Shown: piece after piece, positions 51,896 to 60,119 of the stretch | Layout of the letters: each line of letters opens with the position of its first letter | Numbering within the stretch: position 1 is the stretch's first letter | Assembly: GCA_036736205.1 (NCBI GenBank) | Contig: DAINMX010000004.1 | Coordinates: 1 to 64,000 of the forward strand | DNA from: XYA12-FULL-58-9 sp001798605 | GTDB lineage: Bacteria; Myxococcota; XYA12-FULL-58-9 | Length of the DNA stretch: 64,000 bases | Direction: 5' to 3' | The notes under the pieces: model-generated | The model's database searches: none | What the model was told of the DNA's origin: nothing | Seen by the model: only the letters and a program-made list of their open reading frames with translations | Translations under genes and position numbers: made by a program

Positions 51896-53413
51896 ATGGC
51901 CGCTGATCAGACTCCGGAGCACAAATCCGACGCCGATATCATAGTCGTATCGGACCTGCACATGGGGCGCGGCACCAATTTCGAAACCGGCCGCTATCAC
52001 AACCTCGAGGCTTTTTTTTACGATGAGGACTTTGCGAGTTTCTGCCGTTATCTGTGTGATGACGCGCGTGCGCGTTCGTCGCGCTTCACCCTGGTTCTCA
52101 ACGGCGACGTTTTTGATTTGGTCCGCATCGATCCGGATGTCGAAGCTGCAGACAGCGAGATAGAGCGCCGCTACGGAGCAGCCAGCACCCCGGAGAATGC
52201 GCCTCGAGTGATGCGACAGATACTCGAAGGGCATCCCCTCTTCGTCGGAGCACTCGCCCAAGTCCTCGCGCAGGGGCATGTCGTAGTGATCCTGGCGGGT
52301 AACCACGACATCGAGACACAGTGGCCGCCTGTCCGCGAAGTGATCCGCGACGCCATCGCTGAGGCGCTGGAAAAGAATGCCGCGCAACGCAATGCCATCG
52401 ACGGCTTGCGGTTTCGCTCATGGTTTCATTACGAAGCGGGGCGGGTTTGGATTGAGCACGGCTGTCAATATGATCCAGCGAACTCCTTCCACTACCTGTT
52501 GAGAGGAAATCTCACCGACGTGAACTCGGCTGTGTACGCTGCTGAACACGATATGCCTCTTGGTAACTTTTTTCAGCGCTATCTCTACAATGGTTTTGGA
52601 CACATCACCTTCATTGTTCCTGATGCCAGTGCTAATGCGCGCTACGTTCGCTGGTTTCTGCTCAATGAGCCGCGATTATTGACTCGAGTCTTGATTAGCC
52701 ACCTCCCCTTTGCGGCACAGGTGTTGCGGCGCATCTCCAAGTCCGCCGACCCAGCGCGGCAACAACTGGAAGCCGCACACAAACAAGCTATCGAACGGAT
52801 AGCCGAGAGCACTGGACTCGGCGATGATCTGTACAAGATTGATGGGCTCAAAGAAGCGCGCGGTGATGCTTCACAAGCGGTGCGGACTGTGGGCAGACAG
52901 TTGCTCAAGACCACTGCCATTGGCTTGGCTGCAGTGTTAACCGCTGTGGTGTTATGGTTCGTTGGTTTTCTCGCCATTGGTGAGCTGCAAACCGGGTATG
53001 GAATGCGCGCCCTCCTATTTATCACCCTCAACGTTGTCATGCTCGCGATCGCTGCCGTGGTGGTCATGTGGTCGCTTTTGCGTGGAGGTCGGCCCTGGCG
53101 CGGCAGGCCACTTGTGCGAGCCGCGCAACGCATCGTTGACATTCTCGATGTACCCATTGTGGCGTTTGGACACACTCATGTTGAGAACGTTGTGGCCTTG
53201 AATCGCAAAGGCGGCGAGCGGGCTTGGTATTTCAACACAGGTACGTGGATCGCGGTATTTCGACACGACGAACTCGTGCCTCGTGAGAGAGTTCAGTACA
53301 CTTTCTTACGCGTACGTGGCAGTGAGGCCGAGCTCGTGCAGTGGAGCCCAGGTCGCGGTCAGCCGTTTAAGGTGATTTTGCTAGATGAACCGCCGCCACT
53401 CGAGCCCAACTGA
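51896..53413 (+). CDS. Calcineurin-type metallophosphoesterase with an internal membrane hairpin
   Basis: 505 aa from ATG 51896; the ribosome site is unclear, with a GGAGGGG 17 bases upstream. Metal-binding motifs in order are VSDLHMG, NGDVFD, AGNHD and, near the C-terminus, FGHTHVEN. Between GNHD (about 139) and GHTH (about 424) lie two hydrophobic segments (TAIGLAAVLTAVVLWFVGFL at about 340-362 and FITLNVVMLAIAAVVVMW at about 375-395). The chain would thus return to the same side before the last motif, so a membrane-tethered catalytic domain is possible. The substrate is unknown. Confidence 0.88.
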   Translation: MAADQTPEHKSDADIIVVSDLHMGRGTNFETGRYHNLEAFFYDEDFASFCRYLCDDARARSSRFTLVLNGDVFDLVRIDPDVEAADSEIERRYGAASTPENAPRVMRQILEGHPLFVGALAQVLAQGHVVVILAGNHDIETQWPPVREVIRDAIAEALEKNAAQRNAIDGLRFRSWFHYEAGRVWIEHGCQYDPANSFHYLLRGNLTDVNSAVYAAEHDMPLGNFFQRYLYNGFGHITFIVPDASANARYVRWFLLNEPRLLTRVLISHLPFAAQVLRRISKSADPARQQLEAAHKQAIERIAESTGLGDDLYKIDGLKEARGDASQAVRTVGRQLLKTTAIGLAAVLTAVVLWFVGFLAIGELQTGYGMRALLFITLNVVMLAIAAVVVMWSLLRGGRPWRGRPLVRAAQRIVDILDVPIVAFGHTHVENVVALNRKGGERAWYFNTGTWIAVFRHDELVPRERVQYTFLRVRGSEAELVQWSPGRGQPFKVILLDEPPPLEPN

Positions 53414-53458
53414 TTGCCAGCGTTTGATCCGTAGGCCGCAATGCGGAACCGCTCGGGA

Positions 53459-53899
53459 TCAATCTCGGTTTGCACGATTCTCCGGACCTGCGAGTTGGGG
53501 GAGAGGGAGGCCGCAGTTCACCACCGTTTGACTGATCGCATTGAGGATCTTCGTGGAGGTCTGTGGGCGGGCACGCAAACGCACCTGAGTCGCGGCCGCC
53601 TTCTCCAGCTCGAGGCGAAGGGCCGGGATACCGGCGGGGTCGGTCACCACCTCGTTCAGTTGCACAACAGCCCGCTCCCCGACAAAGATGGTTGTGTCTG
53701 AGACAACGATATCGATGATCTCGGGATTGTGCGCCGCTGGATTAGCGCCCTCCAGGCAGTTGTTGAACGTAAAAACGTAGAGGAGCCCGACAAAACCTGC
53801 TGCACCGATGACCAATCCGACAGAGCTTGCGACGCTCGTTCCGCGTCGGCATTTGCGACGTCGCTCTCGCCGCCGGTCTCGGATGTCATCAATCTGCAT
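53459..53899 (-). CDS. Small single-pass membrane protein (146 aa)
   Basis: The start overlaps the end of the amidase-like gene by 11 nt, so the two are probably translated together. The first 20 residues are strongly basic (RDRRRERRRKCRR), followed by one membrane helix (VASSVGLVIGAAGFVGLLYVF). The rest forms a periplasmic domain of about 100 residues with strand-like segments (IIDIVVSDTTIFVGERAVVQL) and two cysteines, C48 and C129. No family recognised. Confidence 0.65.
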   Translation of the reverse strand: MQIDDIRDRRRERRRKCRRGTSVASSVGLVIGAAGFVGLLYVFTFNNCLEGANPAAHNPEIIDIVVSDTTIFVGERAVVQLNEVVTDPAGIPALRLELEKAAATQVRLRARPQTSTKILNAISQTVVNCGLPLPQLAGPENRANRD

Positions 53900-54815
53900 C
53901 GCGCGAACTGTTTGGTGGTAGCGGGCGAGCCAACATCAGACCAAGTCGGTACGGACGGCCCGCAAGATAGCTGGCAATGCTGCTGGAAGTGAGGAGCACT
54001 CGCTTGTGGTGGCTGGAGGCGTGCAGAAGGCGTGGCGTGCCCTTTTCGCTCACGTCAACAAATCCGATGTGGCCGACGAGCAACCCAGGTTTGCGATTGC
54101 TGACCACCGCAACAATGTCCCCATCATGAAACTGTGGCTCAGCCTTGGCGACCAAATCCCGAGATAGCACATAGTGGCCATTGGCACTCAGGCGTTCCTC
54201 GATTGTGCGGATTTCCCTGGCGACGTCAGGCGCTGCGAGCGCCGGGTAGAATCGTGGATGTTTGGACATGAAATCGAATCGGTGCGAGACAGGCTGGCCG
54301 CCAAGCAGAGCGGTGAGCAAGGTATATCTGCCGCGTCGTTCGTTGTCGCTGAGCCAATCAGGGGCATAGTGCAGACGGGATGCGAAGCCGTCCATCTTGC
54401 CGTCGCGATAGCGCATCGATTCGATCTCGCGGACAAAGCACTGCTCGGTGGCATGGTTCTGCCAAACACATGAAGCTACGGCCAACGACGATTCCACCAG
54501 TGAGACACACTGAAACTGCGTCAAGTCAACGCGCAATACTTCTGGCTCACTGCTCTGTGGTGACTTGTCGTACGGTTTGCCAAGTTGAATGCGTGCGGCC
54601 CGAACTACGAGCGCACCAAAAGCCTCTTCGTCGCGGCGCTCACCGAGGTCACGATACCAGGCCAAAAGGATGGTGAACTGTTCGACGGGCAGGGCCGCTG
54701 TGCGAGCGGTGGTTGGCGACGTGGGAGCATCCGCAGCATGGACGACATTGTCCTGTTCGCAGGTGGAAACTCCGAGGAGCAGAGGAAACCAGAATGTAAC
54801 TTTGGGAATCAGCAT
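53889..54815 (-). CDS. DUF1460 / AmiA-like cell-wall amidase, exported
   Basis: 308 aa from ATG 54815. The N-terminus WFPLLLGVSTC is an export signal, possibly a lipobox. The DUF1460 core has WYRDLGERRDEEAFGALVVRAARIQLGKPY, the catalytic cysteine in DLTQFQCVSLVE, DGDIVAVV and the histidine in VGHIGFV. These NlpC/P60-like proteins act as N-acetylmuramoyl-L-alanine amidases or related peptidoglycan hydrolases. The neighbouring small membrane protein may be a partner. Confidence 0.8.
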   Translation of the reverse strand: MLIPKVTFWFPLLLGVSTCEQDNVVHAADAPTSPTTARTAALPVEQFTILLAWYRDLGERRDEEAFGALVVRAARIQLGKPYDKSPQSSEPEVLRVDLTQFQCVSLVESSLAVASCVWQNHATEQCFVREIESMRYRDGKMDGFASRLHYAPDWLSDNERRGRYTLLTALLGGQPVSHRFDFMSKHPRFYPALAAPDVAREIRTIEERLSANGHYVLSRDLVAKAEPQFHDGDIVAVVSNRKPGLLVGHIGFVDVSEKGTPRLLHASSHHKRVLLTSSSIASYLAGRPYRLGLMLARPLPPNSSRDAD

Positions 54816-54966
54816 TGGGGGCTACACATTTTCCAATTGCCCATGGGTCTGCATCCAGTGTTGAAACCAACTGTAGACCAGACGCTGCAATGCGGTTGGT
54901 CACGATCTCCGGTTGAAGTGGGCCTATTCTTGGCGAGGTGAGAGGACAAGCCTCGGGATGTCCCGG

Positions 54967-56328
54967 TTAACGTTTGATCTCTTGACCGTAGCCGTGCCAG
55001 TCGGTGAATAGGAACATGATCGCCGCTGAAAGTGCAAGGCCGCCGGCTGTGGCATAGGAGACATTGGCGAGCAGGGCGTTGTTGTTAGCGTCGTTCTCGT
55101 AATCGACGAGGACTTTGCCTTGGATGATGCCTGAGCCAGCAGCCGTGGTATTGAATTGGCTCTCAGCGTTGTTGGCGAGTATGCCGAATAGGCCGCCCGC
55201 GGCGGCTGCGGCCACCGCTAGGCCGGCGACGGTGTAAAATGACCAAGGTGGCAAAGGTGGCGGGTCGAGGCGCAGTGCCACCTCTTCCGCGACGCCCCGC
55301 GACTTGCCTTCGCGCAAAGCACGATCGGCGTAGAGCTCCTCCACGGCGGGTCCAATGGCCAGGAGAAATTCTTGGCCGGTGCCGGCCTTCAGACGTTGAT
55401 TGAACGTGCCAACGACTTTGGCCTGACCTTGGTCGATGCGACGAACGAGCATGACGTGCCCGTCGGCGGCTTTCGAGAGTTTGCCCGTGACCAGGTCATC
55501 GACACCGAGGGCACCGGCAATCTCAGCCAAGCATGATTCGTCACTCTCACAGCCAAGGAACTGCTTGTTTGCCTCATGGGACAGCATATCGCGAATCTCG
55601 TCCATGCCGATGACTGAGACGCCTTCGAGCTTGCGCAGTTCAGAGACAAGGCTGTCGGTGACCACGGTCCCGATGGCGGGGCCAATATCCTGAAGCTCAA
55701 GGTCGTAGACCGCCACGCGCTTCGCTTGAGCGAGGTTGGTCGGGGCAGAGGGGGCGCTGGCATCGACCACATCCGCGCTGGTTGCGGCGATCTCCTCGAG
55801 ATCGGCCGCAGCACCTGCGGGCTCTGCTTTTGGCTCAGGTGCGGGCGCTGGTTCTGGTTCTGGCTCTGGCGCAGGTGCAGGTGCTGCCGCGACAGTCGCA
55901 CCGGCGAGCTTTGTTTCGGCCGCCGCAAGGGCTTTGTGTGCAATCTTTTTGGTCGCGGCCATGGTGACCACGAGCTTGCTGGCTGCTTTGACCCGATAGG
56001 TGTGATCTCCTTCTGGCACCTCGAGACCCACCGCACCCTGGGTGGGGTAGCCCTTGGGACCACCGCGCATATTTTTGAGCTTGAGATTGTTGATTGAGAG
56101 AAAGGCGTCGTCGCGAATGATCTCAACCTTCACGCTCTTGCCCTTCAGTTCGCTCGCACCAGCCACGGTGACCATGACCTTGGACGGACCCTTGACGGTA
56201 AATGCAACTCCGTCGTTCGCAGCCACATAACCTTTGTTTTCGCCCCAGCTCACGGACTTGGGATTGCCCACAGGGGCAATCTGCGAAATCTGAACGGCAC
56301 ACAGCAGAGCCAATGCGCTCAAGATCAT
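54967..56328 (-). CDS. Exported or membrane protein with Pro/Ala/Glu linker and TolB-like region
   Basis: 453 aa from ATG 56328, with AGGAG six bases upstream. A signal peptide (MILSALALLCAVQISQIAPV) precedes a beta-rich N-terminal domain with a strand pattern similar to envelope-binding domains. A low-complexity linker of Ala/Pro/Glu repeats (about 150-170) follows. Residues about 205-330 (VAVYDLELQDIGPAIGTVVTDSLVSELRKLEGVSVIGMDEIRDML) resemble the N-terminal domain of TolB-like or GNA1162-type proteins seen in Myxococcota, with a C-x4-C pair. The C-terminus carries two membrane helices (FYTVAGLAVAAAAAGGLFG, YATAGGLALSAAIMFLF). Role unknown. Confidence 0.7.
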   Translation of the reverse strand: MILSALALLCAVQISQIAPVGNPKSVSWGENKGYVAANDGVAFTVKGPSKVMVTVAGASELKGKSVKVEIIRDDAFLSINNLKLKNMRGGPKGYPTQGAVGLEVPEGDHTYRVKAASKLVVTMAATKKIAHKALAAAETKLAGATVAAAPAPAPEPEPEPAPAPEPKAEPAGAAADLEEIAATSADVVDASAPSAPTNLAQAKRVAVYDLELQDIGPAIGTVVTDSLVSELRKLEGVSVIGMDEIRDMLSHEANKQFLGCESDESCLAEIAGALGVDDLVTGKLSKAADGHVMLVRRIDQGQAKVVGTFNQRLKAGTGQEFLLAIGPAVEELYADRALREGKSRGVAEEVALRLDPPPLPPWSFYTVAGLAVAAAAAGGLFGILANNAESQFNTTAAGSGIIQGKVLVDYENDANNNALLANVSYATAGGLALSAAIMFLFTDWHGYGQEIKR

Positions 56329-56474
56329 GACATCTCCTCACAGGTACATGGGCTTCCCACAGTCCGCCAAGTTGCCAGAGATAATCGGCCCAGGCAATCC
56401 CCCAGAGTCTGTGCTGTCCGTCGCGGTTGCTCCATTTGGTTGCATGACGGGGGACCTTGGGCTACGGGGCGCAC

Positions 56475-57521
56475 ATGCGAGTCTTGGGTATAGAATCGAG
56501 CTGCGATGATACTGCTGCCGCCGTGGTTGAGGACGGACCTCGAATCGTCAGCAACGTTATTCATGCGCAACATGATAACCATGCGCCCTTTGGTGGCGTG
56601 GTGCCCGAAATTGCCTCGCGGGAGCACATCAACCGCATCATCGATATTGTGGGCCGGGCCGTGGGCGAGGCAGGTGGACTCAAGACGCTCGATGGCATTG
56701 CGGTCACGCGCGGTCCTGGCCTGATTGGGTCGCTTCTGGTGGGCATGCAGTTCGCAAAGGGGCTGGCCCTTGCGACCGGTTTGCCCTGGGTTGGCATCAA
56801 TCACCTCGAGGGACATCTCTGCGCGGCGTTGCTCGCCGAGGAGCCAGTGAAGTACCCCCATGTCGCCTTGGTGGTAAGCGGGGGGCACAGTCACCTCTAC
56901 CTTGTGCGTGGGTTTGGCGACTATCAGGTCTTAGGTGGTACCCGTGATGACGCCGCTGGCGAAGCCTTTGATAAGGTGTCTAAGCTCATTGGTCTCGGTT
57001 ATCCGGGTGGGCAACGGATAGACGAAGCGGCCAAAGGTGGCGACGGCAACGCCGTGAAGCTACCCAGGGGCATGCCCAGCACCAAGAATTTTGATTTCTC
57101 TTTTTCCGGGCTCAAGACGGCGGCTTCCCAATATGTCAAGTCCCGCGGTGGTAATCTACCAGTGGATGAGCGCGCTGATTTCTGCGCTTCGCTGCAGGAG
57201 GCGATCGCTGACATTCTGACCAAGAAGGCGGTGGCCGCGGCACGCAAGTATGATGCCGCAGGGGTCGTGCTCGCAGGTGGAGTGGCGGCCAATTCGCGTT
57301 TGCGCGAGCTACTGGCTGAACGTTGCGGGCGAGCACGCTTGTGGTCGTTGATTCCTCCGCGAGAGCTGTGCACTGACAACGGCGCGATGATTGCCGCAGC
57401 AGGGTGGATGCGCCTCGGTGCAGGCGAGCGCACCGCGTGGCGGACGAGCGCCGTGTCGCGTTGGCGTCTCGGTGACCAATCGGCGATCGGCGTCCGCGTC
57501 AAGCCGTGGCGGCAACCATGA
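56475..57521 (+). CDS. tsaD: tRNA threonylcarbamoyladenosine synthase component TsaD
   Basis: 348 aa from ATG 56475 (MRVLGIESSCDD); an in-frame ATG at 56457 gives an unneeded extension. TsaD transfers the threonylcarbamoyl group to A37 of ANN-decoding tRNAs. ASKHA-fold motifs: GIESSCDDTA, the metal histidines in INHLEGH, SGGHSHLYL, GEAFDKVSKLIGLGYPGG, FSFSGLKTA and LAGGVAANS. The stop overlaps the rsmA start by four bases. Confidence 0.97.
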   Translation: MRVLGIESSCDDTAAAVVEDGPRIVSNVIHAQHDNHAPFGGVVPEIASREHINRIIDIVGRAVGEAGGLKTLDGIAVTRGPGLIGSLLVGMQFAKGLALATGLPWVGINHLEGHLCAALLAEEPVKYPHVALVVSGGHSHLYLVRGFGDYQVLGGTRDDAAGEAFDKVSKLIGLGYPGGQRIDEAAKGGDGNAVKLPRGMPSTKNFDFSFSGLKTAASQYVKSRGGNLPVDERADFCASLQEAIADILTKKAVAAARKYDAAGVVLAGGVAANSRLRELLAERCGRARLWSLIPPRELCTDNGAMIAAAGWMRLGAGERTAWRTSAVSRWRLGDQSAIGVRVKPWRQP

Positions 57522-58408
57522 GCGTCCCTGATAATCGCGGCACCTCCGCCACGCCGCCGCCACCACCGAACCCGCGTGCGCTGCTAAGGGAAGCTGGCTT
57601 AAGCGCAAAAAAGAGCTGGGGCCAAAACTTTCTCTGCGACCAAACAGCGTTGTCGGTCATCGCCGAAGCGACTGGCTGCGGTGCGGAGCAGGTGGTGCTC
57701 GAGCTTGGTGCTGGCCTGGGTGCGCTCACCTATCACCTCGTCCGTCGTGGTGGTCGGGTTATCGCCGTTGAGCGGGACCGCGAGATCGTGCCGATACTGA
57801 GGCAAGCATTGCTGTGGGCAGAGAATCTCTCGATCGTCGAGGCCGACGCAACCCAGATGGATTACCGCGAACACAGTGCCACCGTTGGCGGTCTTCTCGC
57901 GGTTTGCGGCAATCTTCCCTATCAGCTGTCAGGTCGAATTCTCGTCAACGTCGCCGAAGCGCACACGGTCATCTCGCGCGGCGTGTTTTTGGTACAGCGC
58001 GAGGTCGCAGAACGTCTCGCGGCGAAACCCGGCAATCGCATCTACGGACTGCTGTCAGTGTTGGTACAACGGGCGTTTGATGTGCGCATCCTTCGCAATG
58101 TGCCGCCTGGCGCGTTTTTGCCACCTCCCAAGGTAACCTCTAGCGTTGTGTGTCTCAGCCCCCATCGCCGTGAGCTCAATGCCAGCGACGCAGATCTGGT
58201 GGCAACCGCGCGCGCGGCATTCAGTGCCAGGCGCAAAATGCTGCGCAATTCCTTAGCTGACGGGTTGTCGGCGACAACGGCCAACATAGAGGCGGCAATC
58301 GGCAAGGCAGGCCTCGACGCCCGAACCCGTGCCGAAACCCTGTCCATTGATGATTTCGCTAAGCTCGCAGCCTCTTTGTCTGAGACTGGGTGTCTGCCCT
58401 CGACTTGA
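57518..58408 (+). CDS. rsmA: 16S rRNA dimethyladenosine transferase RsmA (KsgA)
   Basis: 296 aa from ATG 57518, coupled to tsaD. Dimethylates two adjacent adenines near the 3' end of 16S rRNA. Motifs: SWGQNFLCD, the SAM-binding VLELGAGLGALT, AVERD, NLPYQLSGRIL, the FLVQREVAERL helix, LPPPKVTSSVV and the C-terminal RRKMLRNSL. The N-terminus begins with a Pro-rich stretch of about 20 residues not usual in the family. Confidence 0.97.
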   Translation: MSVPDNRGTSATPPPPPNPRALLREAGLSAKKSWGQNFLCDQTALSVIAEATGCGAEQVVLELGAGLGALTYHLVRRGGRVIAVERDREIVPILRQALLWAENLSIVEADATQMDYREHSATVGGLLAVCGNLPYQLSGRILVNVAEAHTVISRGVFLVQREVAERLAAKPGNRIYGLLSVLVQRAFDVRILRNVPPGAFLPPPKVTSSVVCLSPHRRELNASDADLVATARAAFSARRKMLRNSLADGLSATTANIEAAIGKAGLDARTRAETLSIDDFAKLAASLSETGCLPST

Positions 58409-58521
58409 CGGGAGCCTGCCTATGGGGTCGGGAAAAGCCCCGGGGATGGCCGCCTGATTCGCCAATTTAGCCTGCTGAGATTGCTTTGAGTCGCGGCCTG
58501 TTTCAGATATCCGTAGTCTCG

Positions 58522-59199
58522 ATGGTAGACAAAAACAAACAAATGAAGATCGGCGGGCAGTGTTTCTATCCCTCCCATGGCGTATTGACGCTCGTGGCTG
58601 TGGAGGTCCGTGAGTTTCACGGCAAGAAGGAAGAGTTCCAGGTGTTGGAATTGTCAGGTGGTGGCACTCTGTTGATTCCCAGCCTGACGATGAAGAACAA
58701 TGCCCTGCGTCCACTCATCTCGGCGGCAAAGGCCAAAGAGCTGCTCAAAACAATCAAGTCCAAGACCAGGCCGAAGCTCGATGAGTCAATGGACATCAAG
58801 GCGCGGCTGATTCTTTACAAGGACAAGCTCAAGGAAGGCAACGCCGACGACTACACCACCATTTTCCACGATCTGGCGTATCGCTCTCGGGCCTTGAAGA
58901 TTACAACGAGTGAAGAGCGTCTGTTGGATACCGCGCGTTCTTATTTCGTGCACGAAGTGAGCGCGGTTCTCAAGATGACACCAGAGAAGGTCCTCGAGGC
59001 GGTGTCCGAAGCTATCAACGCAGTGGTTGAGGTCGAAGAGAAGAAGGTCGCCAAAGAAAAAGATGATGAAAAGGCCAAAGCCAAGAAGGCCAAGGCCAAA
59101 GCATCCAAAGACGCAGATGAAGAGGACGACGAGGACGAGGACGACGAGGACGAGGACGAGGACGACGAAGAGGAGAAGGACGACGAGGAAGACGAGTGA
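58522..59199 (+). CDS. CarD/CdnL-type protein with basic then acidic tail
   Basis: 225 aa from ATG 58522 (58543 is a further option). Residues about 8-150 follow the CarD_CdnL_TRCF layout: an RNA polymerase-interaction domain (KIGGQCFYPSHGVLTLVAVEVREF, LELSGGGTLLIPS) then a helical domain. CarD proteins bind the polymerase beta subunit and affect promoter complexes. The tail is a Lys/Ala block (AKAKKAKAKASK) then about 30 residues of almost only Asp/Glu. The acidic tail recalls Myxococcus CarD, but the order is reversed and the RGRP AT-hooks are absent. Confidence 0.85.
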   Translation: MVDKNKQMKIGGQCFYPSHGVLTLVAVEVREFHGKKEEFQVLELSGGGTLLIPSLTMKNNALRPLISAAKAKELLKTIKSKTRPKLDESMDIKARLILYKDKLKEGNADDYTTIFHDLAYRSRALKITTSEERLLDTARSYFVHEVSAVLKMTPEKVLEAVSEAINAVVEVEEKKVAKEKDDEKAKAKKAKAKASKDADEEDDEDEDDEDEDEDDEEEKDDEEDE

Positions 59200-59236
59200 G
59201 TCGAGGCCTCAGGTGATTCCGTGAGCATCTGGGTTA

Positions 59237-59968
59237 TCAACCCAGAGCAATCTTTGCCGCTGCGACGCTGCGATAAATCAACCAGAAGTGTGACAGGGCA
59301 CCACCCATGACAAACAGGTGGAACAAACCGTGGAACCCCACGAGGTTGGGCCAGAAGTCGGGTTTCTTCAGACCATAGACAACAGCGCCTGTTGAATAGC
59401 TGAGTCCGCCAGCGGCCAGCAGGCTGAGCTCGAACCTGGACATCGATTCAACGAACGGCACTACCGCGATCACTGCCATCCAACCCATGGCCAAGTAGAT
59501 CCCAGTCGTCAGCCAGCGCGGTGCACGCAGCCATGCCAGTTTGAAGAAGATTCCCACAGCCACCAGAATCCATTGCGCGCCGACGATGCTATAGAACCAC
59601 GTGGGATTGAGGTGGATGAAACAAATTGGCGTGAACGTTCCGGCGATCATGACGAAAATGGCGCTGTGATCGAGTCGGCGCCAGAGGCTGATCTCGTCGT
59701 CTTTGCGCTTGTTCGCGTGGTAAAGCGCGCTTGCAGAAAACATCAGCACTGCACTGACACCGTAGATTGTTGCTAACAAGGTCAACATTGCGTCGCCCTG
59801 CGCCACGACCAAAAGGAGAGCCAGACCCACCGCCGCAAACGCGGCGGACACCGCGTGCGACAAACAAGAAAACCGTTCCCGTGGCAGCACGCCCCAAGCA
59901 TGGCTCACCTCAGGCAGGGTGCGGAAATGAGAATCCAACTGGAGCGTTTTGAGGTGCAGCTCAGACAT
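59237..59968 (-). CDS. Hemolysin III / PAQR-family membrane protein
   Basis: 243 aa from ATG 59968, 10-11 bases after AAGGG; ATG 59986 is the alternative. Seven hydrophobic segments and the family signatures: SASALYHANKRK, LWRRLDHSAIFVMIAGTFTP and, at the C-terminus, GFHGLFHLFVMGGALSHFW. The conserved histidines (HAN, LDHS, HGLFHL) are the proposed metal site. Despite the name, these inner-membrane proteins have no proven haemolytic role in most bacteria. Confidence 0.92.
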   Translation of the reverse strand: MSELHLKTLQLDSHFRTLPEVSHAWGVLPRERFSCLSHAVSAAFAAVGLALLLVVAQGDAMLTLLATIYGVSAVLMFSASALYHANKRKDDEISLWRRLDHSAIFVMIAGTFTPICFIHLNPTWFYSIVGAQWILVAVGIFFKLAWLRAPRWLTTGIYLAMGWMAVIAVVPFVESMSRFELSLLAAGGLSYSTGAVVYGLKKPDFWPNLVGFHGLFHLFVMGGALSHFWLIYRSVAAAKIALG

Positions 59969-60119
59969 GCAGGGAATTCCCTTCATCTACCGCACAGGCT
60001 AGCTGTAGGTCTGATTTGATGAATGGGACAGGCATGTCACGACTGTGTCATCGAAAGACTGTTTTGTGCGCGGGTTGTCGGTTGGCGTGGAGGAGGTTGT
60101 TGCTTGGCTCGTTCTCTTC

